Positions 7,444 to 15,600 of a DNA stretch of 21,630 bases are shown one piece after another. A program made the translations under genes and the position numbers. The first letter of the stretch is position 1. The number at the start of each line of letters is the position of its first letter. The stretch is from positions 1 to 21,630 of the forward strand of contig JAIXTU010000214.1 in assembly GCA_027483785.1 (NCBI GenBank). Reading direction: 5' to 3'. This stretch comes from Flavobacterium sp. GTDB lineage: Bacteria; Bacteroidota; Bacteroidia; Flavobacteriales; Flavobacteriaceae. Below the pieces are notes generated by a model. That model did not search any database. It saw nothing but the letters and a program-made list of their open reading frames with translations, and had not been told where the DNA came from.

Positions 7444-8543
7444 TGAAAGACCTATTAAAATCATACTACTTTAACCTACAGGGCTGGAAAACATCTAGGA
7501 AAATTCTAGTGATTGAATCAGACGATTGGGGAGGTGAACGTTTAGTAAGCAAACAAATTTCCGAGGAGCTAATTCGAAATAAATGGGTATCTAACACCAA
7601 TTATAATCGCCTAGACACGCTCGAATCAGCTCAGGATTATTATGCGACTATAGAGGTTCTCCGCTCGGTTAGGGATGTTCATTCTAATCATGCTGTTTTA
7701 ACGGCTAATTATGTTGTTTCAAATCCCGACTACGACAAAATTGCAAGTAACAAGTCAAGTACATATTACTATTTACCTTTCACTGAATGTTACGCAAAAG
7801 TAAAAGGCTCAGAAAATACGCAAACAGCCATGCGGCAAGCAATAGAAAATAAGCTGTTTGTGCCCCAATTTCACGGACGCGAACATTTGCAAACGTGCCG
7901 TTGGATTAAGAATTTAGGCCAATCAAAAGTCCTACAAGCAGGTTTTGAAAGAAATTTCTTTTCTTTTAGTAGGAACGAAGCAGGACCTTTAAGTTATTTG
8001 TCGGCTTTTGATTATGAGACTGAAGAAGAAAGAGCTGATGTACTTCAACGAATTCAAGAGGGTTGCAGCTTGTTCGAAAATACCTTCGGGTTTTTTCCAA
8101 CAACAGTAATTGCTCCTGAAAATACTTGTAATTCGAGCTTGTTGTCTGATTTTGAGGCAATCGGCTTTAAAGGAATTCAAGGTTCAAGAATGCAGAAACA
8201 AACTCAAATCGCCGAGCAAAATTTACCAAATTTACCGCGTAAACTAGGTATGTACTCACACCAAAATCTTGTTAGCTTGGTTCGGAATGTAACTTTTGAA
8301 CCCTCTTCTAGTAACAAAGATTTTGTGTCTAAAGCGCTGGGAGAAATTACAGCAGCTTTTACGTTAAATAAGCCTGCAATCATTTGCTCACATCGAGTTA
8401 ATTACGTAGGCGGCATATCCGAAGCAAATAGAAATAATAGTTTAAATCAACTTCGTGAATTGTTGAAGCAAGTTGTCAAGAAATGGCCAACTGTCGAGTT
8501 CATGAGCTCCGCACAGTTATCTAATTGTATAGAAGAGAATTAG
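7443..8543 (+). CDS. Divergent polysaccharide deacetylase-like protein (copy 1)
   Basis: 366 residues, no signal peptide or membrane segment, so cytoplasmic. I do not recognise a characterised homologue. The motif order suggests a strongly diverged NodB/CE4-type deacetylase: ESDDWG (25-30; cf. the TFDDG metal-binding motif), FHGREHL (143-149; HxxxH, metal-binding), IAPEN (223-227; cf. RxPxG) and CSHRVNY (315-321; cf. the C-terminal LxH motif). A C-terminal segment, PTVEFMSSAQL, resembles the end of deacetylase barrels. A paralogue lies about 6.5 kb downstream with the same motifs at almost identical positions. The GTG start overlaps the amidotransferase stop by one base, and a terminator-like hairpin follows. 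It may deacetylate an acetamido group on a nucleotide- or lipid-linked sugar, possibly before amidation or re-acylation. Activity is inferred from motifs only. Confidence 0.65.
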   Translation: MKDLLKSYYFNLQGWKTSRKILVIESDDWGGERLVSKQISEELIRNKWVSNTNYNRLDTLESAQDYYATIEVLRSVRDVHSNHAVLTANYVVSNPDYDKIASNKSSTYYYLPFTECYAKVKGSENTQTAMRQAIENKLFVPQFHGREHLQTCRWIKNLGQSKVLQAGFERNFFSFSRNEAGPLSYLSAFDYETEEERADVLQRIQEGCSLFENTFGFFPTTVIAPENTCNSSLLSDFEAIGFKGIQGSRMQKQTQIAEQNLPNLPRKLGMYSHQNLVSLVRNVTFEPSSSNKDFVSKALGEITAAFTLNKPAIICSHRVNYVGGISEANRNNSLNQLRELLKQVVKKWPTVEFMSSAQLSNCIEEN

Positions 8544-8587
8544 TTTGCATATTCAAGTAAAATTGAAAGTGATTTTAATGTTACAAT

Positions 8588-8622
8588 AAACTGCTGTTCT
8601 ATTACCTAATACCAGCAGTTTT
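8588..8622 (+). terminator. Terminator-like hairpin after deacetylase copy 1
   Basis: In the 127-base gap between genes there is a perfect 9-bp inverted repeat: AAACTGCTG (8588-8596) and CAGCAGTTT (8613-8621), with a 16-base loop. The A-run on the 5' arm and T-run on the 3' arm are typical of Bacteroidota rho-independent terminators, though the T-run is short (TTTT, 8619-8622). It could end or weaken transcription before the downstream glycosyltransferase block. No convincing TTTG/TAnnTTTG promoter is visible after it. Confidence 0.5.
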
Positions 8623-8670
8623 AAGCAGAAGGCAGATAGGAAATTACTAGTTTTACGATTATTTAGGATC

Positions 8671-8979
8671 ATGGAGAAAATTGTCGTCGCCGGTGCAGCC
8701 GGTTTTATAGAATACCAACTTTGCAAGTCACTTCTTGATAGAGGATTTCATGTGGTTGGATTAGATAATTGTAACGATTATTATTTACCGGAATTGAAGT
8801 ACAGCCGACTTGAAGAACTTGGTATTTTAAATGCCGAGCACTTAAAGGTCGATCAAGTGCAACAGTCTACCAAATTTCTTGAATTCGAATTTTTCAAAAG
8901 TGATATTACTAATCAACAGATACTTCAAGAGGTATTTGATAAATATCGTTTTGTTTACTACTATAATGCGGTAAAATGA
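8671..8979 (+). pseudogene. Truncated UDP-sugar (UDP-glucuronate-type) 4-epimerase remnant
   Basis: Only 102 codons remain of an extended short-chain dehydrogenase/reductase that is normally about 330-350 residues. The N-terminal Rossmann half resembles CapI/UDP-glucuronate 4-epimerase: VAGAAGFIEYQL (6-17), VVGLDNCNDYY (28-38), LKYSRLEELGI (42-52) and SDITNQQ. The NAD-binding GxxGxxG reads GAAGFIE, so the third glycine is lost, and the segment expected to read like NLAAQAG has become YYYNAVK followed by TGA. The catalytic Ser, YxxxK and the sugar-binding half are absent, and no continuation is visible in any frame before the next gene. It overlaps the next ATG as ATGA. It is probably a dead relic of a deletion, unless the short product survives as a coupling leader. 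ATG at 8671 is the only sensible start. Confidence 0.8.
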
Positions 8980-10073
8980 TGACAAAAAAGAAATGTGTTT
9001 TTCTAGTGTCATCTCTTGATGCTGGTGGTGCTGAAACGTATTTGTTACGGTTTCTCGCTTTCGCGGAATCTACAATCGATCCCATTGTTATTACAAAAGC
9101 GGGTAAAAAAGGAGCACTATTGTCAGAATATGAAAAATACACCTCGAAAATACTAACAGTTAATTCCGGCTATTTAAGTTTTAGGGCTTGGTTTGAGTTG
9201 TTTAGAATAATTAAGAAGGAAAAACCATCGTGTATTTGCGATTTCACTGGAAACTTCGCAGGCATCCCATTGTTGATCGGAAAGCTCTTAAAAGTCCCTA
9301 CTAGAATTGCTTTTTACAGAAGATCAAGCAATGCATTTAAGGAAAACGCCCTTAATCTAGCGTACAATTCGCTAATGAATAAATTGGTATTATTTTCGGC
9401 TACTCGCATTCTAGCAAATTCTCATGCAGGTCTGAGTTTTTTCTTTAAAGAAAAACAAAAAGATTCACGCATGCGGGTGATTCGAAATGGCATTGACATT
9501 GAGTTATTTAAAGCTAGTAGTACGAAAGAAGAGTTTAGAGAGCATTTTCAAATACGAAGAGATTGTTTTGTTATAGGCCATACCGGAAGACTTAACAGTG
9601 CAAAAAACCATGAAACACTAATTGCGGTAGCCGCAGAGTTGAAACAAGCCGGTTTCGATTTTCAACTTGTGTTGTGCGGGAAGGATACAGATAAGCTTTT
9701 AAGTAATTTACCCGATTCACTAACTAATTCTGATGTTATTAGTCTTGGATATCAAACCGTTATCCCGGACGTCTTAAGGACTTTCGATTTTTATTTTTTC
9801 CCCTCTCTGACCGAAGGCATGCCTAACGCATTAATGGAAGCTATGGTCTTCGGACTTCCTTTTGTAGCTTCAAATATCGCTTCAATTAAAGAGATTGTTC
9901 CTGTCCAAAATCACAATCAACTTTTTGAACCAACTGACGTACAAGCCTTTTTTACTTTTTTTAGGAATATTTTCCTAAATAAGGATAGTATCCAAAGCAT
10001 GAGCTGTGAGAGCTTTGCTAAAGAGCAATATAATAACGAATTGCAGTTTTCTGCTTTTCTTAGAGAAATTTAA
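8976..10073 (+). CDS. GT4-family glycosyltransferase
   Basis: 365-residue GT-B fold retaining glycosyltransferase. The N-terminal acceptor half has the loop SSLDAGGAETYLL (12-24). The C-terminal donor half shows VIRNGIDIELF, the IGHTGRL strand with NSAKNHETLI, LCGKD, and the EX7E signature TEGMPNALMEAM with E280 and E288. No transmembrane segment is obvious, so it should work at the cytoplasmic face of the membrane on the lipid-linked repeat unit. The ATG overlaps the stop of the epimerase remnant by four bases; a second ATG follows immediately at 8979, and either could be used. It is followed with no gap by another GT4 gene. Donor and linkage cannot be predicted. Confidence 0.9.
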   Translation: MMTKKKCVFLVSSLDAGGAETYLLRFLAFAESTIDPIVITKAGKKGALLSEYEKYTSKILTVNSGYLSFRAWFELFRIIKKEKPSCICDFTGNFAGIPLLIGKLLKVPTRIAFYRRSSNAFKENALNLAYNSLMNKLVLFSATRILANSHAGLSFFFKEKQKDSRMRVIRNGIDIELFKASSTKEEFREHFQIRRDCFVIGHTGRLNSAKNHETLIAVAAELKQAGFDFQLVLCGKDTDKLLSNLPDSLTNSDVISLGYQTVIPDVLRTFDFYFFPSLTEGMPNALMEAMVFGLPFVASNIASIKEIVPVQNHNQLFEPTDVQAFFTFFRNIFLNKDSIQSMSCESFAKEQYNNELQFSAFLREI

Positions 10074-11261
10074 ATGGACTTAATTTTTGCAACAAACGCC
10101 CGTTTTACAAAAACTCCCGATGGTAAGATTTATGGGTATCATACCGCGCTAAATCGTAAAACTTTCGAACATTACCTTTTGAAGTTTGATAACGTAAAGA
10201 TTATCGCAAGAGTTGAAAGGCACAAGGAAGAAATTTTAGATGATTCTATCCGTGTTGATTCGGATCGAATTTCAATTCTTGAAGTACCCTATTTCATTGG
10301 TCCTTTGCAGTATTTGAAAAAAGCCAAGGCGGTGCGAAATGCGATTCGGAGTTTTATATCAAATGACGACGCGCTAATATGCAGAGTGCCGGGAACCCTC
10401 GGAAGAATTGCAGCTTACGAAGCTATGAAAATAAAGAAAAAATATGGTGTGGAAGTTGCTGCTGATCCGTATGATGTTTTTGCACCAGGTTCTTTCAAGC
10501 ATCCATTACGCCGATTTTTGAGAATCATCGGAACGCACCAGCTTAGAAGAGTCGTTAAGTATGCTTCAGCAGCTATTTATGTTACTAAATACCAATTACA
10601 AAAGCGTTATCCTGTTTCCTCAGGAATATTTCAAACGTATGCTTCCAATGTAATTTTAAAGTCCGAGTTTTTGGCTTCTGCGTCTAAAAATTTTACGAAA
10701 AAGACAATCTATGATTTAATAAGTGTTGGTAGTTTGGACCAATTGTACAAGGCTCCTGATGTGCTTATTCAAGCTGTAGAGATAGTAAACAAAAGAGACT
10801 TGGATTTCAAGGTTCGCTTAACTTTTTTAGGAAGTGGAAAATATAGAAATTCGCTCATCGATACTAAGAACTCGGGCTTTTCTGCAGATCTAATTGATTT
10901 TCCAGGTGCCGTAAAACCCTTTTCTAAAGTGGTAGAGTATTTGGATAATGCCGATTTGTTTTTGCTTGTGTCAAGAACTGAAGGCTTACCCAGAGCTCTT
11001 GTCGAAGGGATGGGAAGAGGCTTGCCGGCAATTGGAACACTAATTGGTGGGATCCCCGAATTACTAGAAGAGCATGTGTTGGTACCCATAAATAATCCGA
11101 CAGAAGTGGCAAACAAGATTATTTCTATTCTTCAAAGCCCAGAATTATACAATAAACTGGCTGAAAGAAATTTGGAGTTTTCAAAGGATTTTGTTTGGGA
11201 TAAACTAAATGAACGGCGATTTAGATTCTACGACGAGGTTATAAATTTTAAATCAAATTAG
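10074..11261 (+). CDS. GT4-like glycosyltransferase
   Basis: 395-residue GT-B glycosyltransferase. The N-terminal half is divergent (MDLIFATNARFTKTPDG at the start, and a later VAADPYDVFAPGSF). The C-terminal half is a clear GT4 donor domain: SVGSLDQLYKAPDVLIQA, LTFLGSGKYRNSL, FPGAV, and the EX7E signature EGLPRALVE with E303 and E311, then GTLIGGIPELL. The ATG directly follows the TAA of the upstream gene with no spacer, so translation is probably coupled. It likely adds one sugar to the cytoplasmic lipid-linked intermediate. Specificity is unknown. It is not a close copy of the other two GT4 proteins in this block. Confidence 0.88.
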   Translation: MDLIFATNARFTKTPDGKIYGYHTALNRKTFEHYLLKFDNVKIIARVERHKEEILDDSIRVDSDRISILEVPYFIGPLQYLKKAKAVRNAIRSFISNDDALICRVPGTLGRIAAYEAMKIKKKYGVEVAADPYDVFAPGSFKHPLRRFLRIIGTHQLRRVVKYASAAIYVTKYQLQKRYPVSSGIFQTYASNVILKSEFLASASKNFTKKTIYDLISVGSLDQLYKAPDVLIQAVEIVNKRDLDFKVRLTFLGSGKYRNSLIDTKNSGFSADLIDFPGAVKPFSKVVEYLDNADLFLLVSRTEGLPRALVEGMGRGLPAIGTLIGGIPELLEEHVLVPINNPTEVANKIISILQSPELYNKLAERNLEFSKDFVWDKLNERRFRFYDEVINFKSN

Positions 11262-11262
11262 T

Positions 11263-12609
11263 ATGAAAGAAATTATTATAATACCAGGATGTACAGACTT
11301 AAATAGAGGCGACCAAGCCCTAGTGTGGGAAACTGCAGAATTGATTAAAGCTGTAAATTCCGATACCAATTTTACCGTTTTGGAAAGCGGAACAAATCCA
11401 GAGGATATTGAATTGCAATCTCGACAAACGAAAAAACTTGGCTATACTATTTTACCCAAAATTTTGCGTCATCCCTCGCGAATTTCTAATACTAAAACCA
11501 AAAAGTCAATTAAATACACAAAGATTGATTACGTGCTCTGGGGTTTTCAATCAGTTATCGATTTAGTGTATACTTCGGCCTTATTAAGCCGATTCTCTGT
11601 AATTAATAATTTCGGAAAACTATTTCTTTCTGCTTCCCAAAAGGAGTCCCTCAAGCGCTTTCAAGAAGCCGATTTAATAGCAGTAAAAGGCGGAGGATTT
11701 ATTCATGCTTATGGGCGTGTAAGCGATTTTTATACCATGTATTTTTCCCTCTATCACATCCTACTTGCGCACCGTTATAAAAAAAATGTAATCGTATTTC
11801 CAAATTCGATTGGACCTGTAAAAGGGTACTTTACACGAAAATTAGTAAGGTACGTTTTAGGGAATTGTAAATTAATAACCGTGCGCGAGCAAGTGTCGTT
11901 GAATTATGTAGAAGATAATTTAAAAATTCAGGCTAAGCTTTATCCTGATTTGGGATTTTATTTAAAAAATACTACTACAGGAGGCAGAAGATATTTGCTT
12001 GACAAACAGGTTCCGTTGGATTCGAAAAAAACGGTCGGAATAACACTTCGTCCGTATAGGTTCCCGAATTCTCAAGATCCTGAGCAGAGATACAATGAAT
12101 ATATTGCCGAAATACAAGAGTTTGTAAAGCTAGCAATAGAAAATAATTATCACCCTATTTTTTTCGCACACACCTTAGGTCCTGGCAGTCACGAGGATGA
12201 CCGTCTAGCAATTGCTGATGTGAGAAACAGATTAGATCAAAATTTACTTCAAAACACGAGCTACATAGAAGATTTTGATTTGAATTGTGTCAATGTAATG
12301 GATTTATACTCACAACTAGATTTTATGGTAGGTACCCGTTTTCATTCGGTTATCTTTGCTTTGAATGTAAATGTGCCAAGTATTGCAATAGCCTACGGAG
12401 GAAACAAGAGTTTTGGAATCATGAACGATATGAAACTTCCAGAATTTGTGTACCCAATCGAGAAATTCTCCGGACAAACACTCTTTAGTTTAATGGAAAG
12501 TGGAATTGAAAACAAACAAAAGTATCTTGATAAAATCAAAGTTTATAGAGTTTATTTGGATGCGATATATAGCGAGTTTATTGAGGATGTAAAAAGAATA
12601 CTGGAGTAA
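11263..12609 (+). CDS. Polysaccharide pyruvyltransferase-family protein
   Basis: 448 residues, family PF04230 (CsaB/WcaK-like, GT-B related). Family features include PGCTDLNRGDQAL (8-20), the usual N-x-GD start; a glycine-rich VKGGGFIHAYG, expected near the acceptor site; VFPNSIGPV; TVREQVSLNYV, the RE-S segment; VGITLRPYRFPN; and the C-terminal VGTRFHSVIFAL with R359 and H361, the conserved R-x-H-S/A motif. Members transfer pyruvate from PEP to form a ketal on a sugar, or act in related modifications of surface glycans. Some members instead act as glycosyltransferase-like proteins, so pyruvylation is probable, not certain. It lies one base after the GT4 stop and one base before the next GT4 gene, in the same transcription unit. 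Confidence 0.85.
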   Translation: MKEIIIIPGCTDLNRGDQALVWETAELIKAVNSDTNFTVLESGTNPEDIELQSRQTKKLGYTILPKILRHPSRISNTKTKKSIKYTKIDYVLWGFQSVIDLVYTSALLSRFSVINNFGKLFLSASQKESLKRFQEADLIAVKGGGFIHAYGRVSDFYTMYFSLYHILLAHRYKKNVIVFPNSIGPVKGYFTRKLVRYVLGNCKLITVREQVSLNYVEDNLKIQAKLYPDLGFYLKNTTTGGRRYLLDKQVPLDSKKTVGITLRPYRFPNSQDPEQRYNEYIAEIQEFVKLAIENNYHPIFFAHTLGPGSHEDDRLAIADVRNRLDQNLLQNTSYIEDFDLNCVNVMDLYSQLDFMVGTRFHSVIFALNVNVPSIAIAYGGNKSFGIMNDMKLPEFVYPIEKFSGQTLFSLMESGIENKQKYLDKIKVYRVYLDAIYSEFIEDVKRILE

Positions 12610-12610
12610 A

Positions 12611-13747
12611 ATGAAAAAAATCTTATACACAGCAACAACACATATTCATTTACTCAACTTTCATTTACCATATTTACGATGGTTTAAGGAACAAGGTTAC
12701 GAAGTTCATGTTGCTTGCAACGGAACGGAACAAATGCCTTATGCAGACGTTCTTCATGTGGTGCCATTCGGTCGGATGCCCTTTGATAAAGGAAATCAGC
12801 AGGCCTATAAGCAACTTAAGCAGATCATTGATTCTACACATTACGATCTTATTCACTGCCATACACCAATGGGTGGCATTGTAACTCGGCTGGCAGCAAG
12901 AGGAGCTCGTAAACGCGGAACAAAAGTTTTTTATACCGCACACGGTTTTCATTTTTACAAAGGGGCTTCTTTGAAAAATTGGCTGCTCTTCTTTCCAATT
13001 GAATGGTGTTTTGCCAGCTTCACCGACGCTATAATCACCATTAACAACGAAGATTTCCAAGCATTAAGTAAGTTCAAATTCCCTACAAAAGGTCGATTTA
13101 AAACGGATGGCATAGGTATCAATCCGGAACGAATTGATTTGGCTCCATATAATAAAGACCAAGTTAAACAAGAATTAGGGATACCTAAAAGTCATTTAAC
13201 CGTTTTATATATCGCTGAGTTTATTCCGCGTAAAAACCACCGATTTATCTTTAATAATATTAAAGAAATACTATCAAAGAATCCAAATCTTACTTTCGTA
13301 TTTACTGGCGGACGTGCTAGATTAGGCGATGTAATGGAACAATATGCTACGCAAAATGGTTTTGAAACTAATATTAAAATCATGGGGTATCAAACAGAAA
13401 TTGCCAAATTTATAGCTGTTGCCGATTTAGGCATCTCAAGCAGTTTTGCAGAAGGTTTACCCATCGGAATCGCCGAACAAATGTCGGTCGGATTGCCAGT
13501 TGTTATTTCAAATATTCGAGGACACAATGAATTGGTCGAAGATTCTGTCAATGGTTTTATCTTTAATTTGTCCGATAATGTTAAATTTGTTAACAATGTA
13601 TTGGCAATTTCTCAGGATGAAACGCTTCGAAACCGTTTGGGTGAAGAAGGGAGGAAATCTGTGAAAAAGTTTTTTATCAACAGAGCGCTTGAAGATACAA
13701 CGCTGATTTACAAAGAGTACCTTAATGCTGATTTACTCAAAAAGTAA
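12611..13747 (+). CDS. GT4-family glycosyltransferase (EpsD-like)
   Basis: 378-residue GT-B retaining glycosyltransferase resembling EpsD-type capsule enzymes. The N-terminal half has TATTHIHLLNFHLPYL (7-22), LIHCHTPMGGIVTRLAAR and FYTAHGFHFYKGA, which is typical for transfer to an undecaprenyl-linked sugar. The donor half has DGIGINPERID, IAEFIPRKNHRF, FTGGRARLG, IMGYQ and the EX7E signature EGLPIGIAE with E281 and E289. There is no signal peptide. It ends the tightly packed glycosyltransferase block; the next gene begins 151 bases later. It probably adds an early sugar of the repeat unit; specificity cannot be read. Confidence 0.9.
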   Translation: MKKILYTATTHIHLLNFHLPYLRWFKEQGYEVHVACNGTEQMPYADVLHVVPFGRMPFDKGNQQAYKQLKQIIDSTHYDLIHCHTPMGGIVTRLAARGARKRGTKVFYTAHGFHFYKGASLKNWLLFFPIEWCFASFTDAIITINNEDFQALSKFKFPTKGRFKTDGIGINPERIDLAPYNKDQVKQELGIPKSHLTVLYIAEFIPRKNHRFIFNNIKEILSKNPNLTFVFTGGRARLGDVMEQYATQNGFETNIKIMGYQTEIAKFIAVADLGISSSFAEGLPIGIAEQMSVGLPVVISNIRGHNELVEDSVNGFIFNLSDNVKFVNNVLAISQDETLRNRLGEEGRKSVKKFFINRALEDTTLIYKEYLNADLLKK

Positions 13748-13832
13748 TGGCGCTAGTTGTTTTAAGTAAAAGTGTAAAATCAAAGTATGAGCCTTTTAAT
13801 GTATCATAGAATATCTAAATGTTTATCGCAAT

Positions 13833-13863
13833 GATTCTGCTTATCATAAATAATAGCAGAATC
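13833..13863 (+). terminator. Hairpin in 151-base intergenic gap (possible terminator)
   Basis: The gap 13748-13898 contains a perfect 9-bp inverted repeat: GATTCTGCT (13833-13841) and AGCAGAATC (13855-13863), with a 13-base AT-rich loop. No T-run follows, so classic rho-independent termination is doubtful; it could instead be a 5' structure or attenuator ahead of deacetylase copy 2. Nothing else convincing is visible in the gap, including no clear TAnnTTTG promoter. Confidence 0.3.
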
Positions 13864-13898
13864 TCAGTAGCAAAATTAAATACCTAACAACAACAGCT

Positions 13899-15002
13899 GT
13901 GATGAGTTTGGTGAAAAACTATTTAAAAAATATTCCCGGATATAAAACAAATCGAAAGCTACTAGCCTTTGCAGTAGATGATTATGGAAATTTGCGTGTC
14001 AGAAGTAAAGAAACCCAGCAAAAGCTTATTGATTTTGGTATGCCTGCCGTTTCTATCTTTGACAAGCTTGATACTTTGGAAACAGAAAATGATTTAGCAG
14101 CTTTGTTTGATGTGCTAAGCAAATTTAGAGATAGAAACGATAATCCGGCTTGTTTCTCAGCTTATGCACTTTGTTGCAATCCGAATTATGAGGAAATAGC
14201 CAATCAAAATTTCACCTCTTACATTTCCGAATTGTTGACTGATACCTTTAAAAAAGTTCCCCAAGGAACTCAAGCATGGGAAGCGTGGCAGCACGGCATG
14301 AAATCGAAAATGCTTATTCCAGCATTCCACGGTCGTGAACACTTAAACATTCGTCTGGTCTCTGATGCTTTACGAAATAACGATACTAAAATTCGTTTTG
14401 CATTTGCAAATGGCACTTTTTCTAACATCGAAAGTAAAAGATTCCCTTCATTTTACGCTGCTTTTGATCAAGTAGACTCCTCGGATACCACGCTTCATAA
14501 AAATATTATAGTAGACGGGCTTCAAAAATTTGAACAGGTTTTCGGATTTCGAGCCTCAAATTTTAATGCGCCAGGAGGCCGCGAGTCCCACGATTTACAC
14601 CAAACACTGGTACAAGAAGGAATTCAATTTATAGACAGTGGATTTGAAAAGATGATCACGTTACCGCACGGTAAAGTACAAAAACAATACATGTGGATGG
14701 GAAAAAACACTAAAGATAACTTGAAAGTAATATTGCGCAATGCCGTATTTGAGCCTGCTTCTAATCCAAATGCCGTTGCCGATGCTTTTAAACAAATTCA
14801 AATAGCCTTTACACTAAAAAAACCCGCTGTTGTAAGTTCTCATAGAGTCAATTTTTCGGGCTCAATTGATGAAAACAACCGATTGAATAATTTAACAAAC
14901 TTAGATGCTTTGTTACAATTAGTTAAAAAAGCATATCCAGATGTAGAGTTTGTTAGTACAGCAGAGTTAGGTAATATAATGAAAGGGAAAGATTATGTAT
15001 AG
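13899..15002 (+). CDS. Divergent polysaccharide deacetylase-like protein (copy 2)
   Basis: 367 residues, cytoplasmic, paralogous to the protein at 7443-8543. It carries the same four motifs at nearly the same positions: AVDDYG (25-30), FHGREHL (143-149), NAPGG (223-227) and SSHRVNF (313-319), plus LDTLET (58-63), AVFEPAS (282-288) and VEFVSTAEL near the end. The third motif, APGGR, is closer to the canonical deacetylase RxPxG loop than APEN in copy 1, which hints at different substrates or activity. The ligand pattern (Asp pair, HxxxH, late His) fits a metal-dependent NodB/CE4-like hydrolase, but no characterised homologue is recognised. ATG 13899 is followed by a second ATG at 13902. Its end overlaps the phosphoglycosyl transferase by 8 bases, so it may act on the first sugar or on the lipid-linked intermediate. 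Confidence 0.65.
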   Translation: MMSLVKNYLKNIPGYKTNRKLLAFAVDDYGNLRVRSKETQQKLIDFGMPAVSIFDKLDTLETENDLAALFDVLSKFRDRNDNPACFSAYALCCNPNYEEIANQNFTSYISELLTDTFKKVPQGTQAWEAWQHGMKSKMLIPAFHGREHLNIRLVSDALRNNDTKIRFAFANGTFSNIESKRFPSFYAAFDQVDSSDTTLHKNIIVDGLQKFEQVFGFRASNFNAPGGRESHDLHQTLVQEGIQFIDSGFEKMITLPHGKVQKQYMWMGKNTKDNLKVILRNAVFEPASNPNAVADAFKQIQIAFTLKKPAVVSSHRVNFSGSIDENNRLNNLTNLDALLQLVKKAYPDVEFVSTAELGNIMKGKDYV

Positions 15003-15600
15003 AAAGTACTTTAAAAGACCAATGGACTGTTTTTTTGCACTTGCAGCCCTGATACTTTTATCGCCAGTGTTGGTAATTAGTGCGTTTATTCTTCTCTTTC
15101 AAAACAAGGGAAAAGTGTTTTTCTTACAACCACGCCCAGGTCGGAATCAAAAGTCGTTTAACATCATTAAATTTAAGTCGATGACCGATGCTAGGGATGC
15201 TGGAGGCAACTTACTGCCTGATAACGAAAGAATTACAAGTTTTGGTGCCTTTATTAGAAAAACATCTATCGACGAACTGCCTCAACTATTTAATATCGTT
15301 TTTGGCGATATGAGTTTCGTTGGACCACGGCCATTACTTTTTAAGTACATCCCGCTCTATAATGAACGACAAATTCGACGGCATGAAGAACGCCCGGGTA
15401 TTACGGGTTTAGCACAAATAATGGGTAGAAATTCAATTAGTTGGACGCAAAAGTTCGAATATGATATTCAATACATAGAAAATATCACACTCTGGGGAGA
15501 CATGAAAATTTTCTTTACAACCATGAGTCATGTTGTTAAACGAAAAGATGTGAACCAAAGCGACAGTCGGCCAATGGAACCTTTTAACGGAAGTAATTAA
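14995..15600 (+). CDS. Monotopic phosphoglycosyl transferase (PglC/WcaJ-type initiating enzyme)
   Basis: 201 residues, bacterial sugar transferase family (PF02397), the minimal PglC-like form without an N-terminal multi-helix domain. An amphipathic KRPMD is followed by a re-entrant membrane helix (about 11-37) with the Ser-Pro break LLSPVLV. Then come LQPRPGRNQKSF, the KFKSM segment (59-63), the catalytic Asp-Glu pair in TSIDELPQLFN (D93-E94), FVGPRPL and RPGITGLAQI. It transfers a sugar 1-phosphate from a UDP-sugar to undecaprenyl phosphate, starting repeat-unit assembly at the cytoplasmic face of the inner membrane. It overlaps deacetylase copy 2 by 8 bases and is followed directly by the adenylate-forming gene. 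The sugar is probably an amino or diamino sugar, but this is inference. Confidence 0.93.
   Translation: MYRKYFKRPMDCFFALAALILLSPVLVISAFILLFQNKGKVFFLQPRPGRNQKSFNIIKFKSMTDARDAGGNLLPDNERITSFGAFIRKTSIDELPQLFNIVFGDMSFVGPRPLLFKYIPLYNERQIRRHEERPGITGLAQIMGRNSISWTQKFEYDIQYIENITLWGDMKIFFTTMSHVVKRKDVNQSDSRPMEPFNGSN

Noticed and set aside
8544..8670. Possible promoter for the downstream glycosyltransferase block
   Set aside because: No convincing Bacteroidota TTTG / TAnnTTTG pair at suitable spacing could be seen after the hairpin.
10769..11116. Minus-strand open frame of 115 codons
   Set aside because: It lies entirely within the GT4 gene's donor domain, is low-complexity Ser/Lys/Pro-rich, and matches no family; it is an antisense shadow.
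12674..13060. Minus-strand open frame of 128 codons
   Set aside because: Fully antisense to a clear GT4 gene with strong motifs, and its translation has no recognisable domain.
13748..13898. Possible riboswitch or small RNA in the 151-base gap
   Set aside because: Only one 9-bp hairpin is visible, with no recognisable riboswitch core or clear promoter; recorded only as a hairpin.
7443..15002. Direct DNA repeat from recent duplication of the deacetylase-like genes
   Set aside because: The proteins share motifs, but the nucleotide sequences are strongly diverged, so this is an old paralogy and not a repeat.
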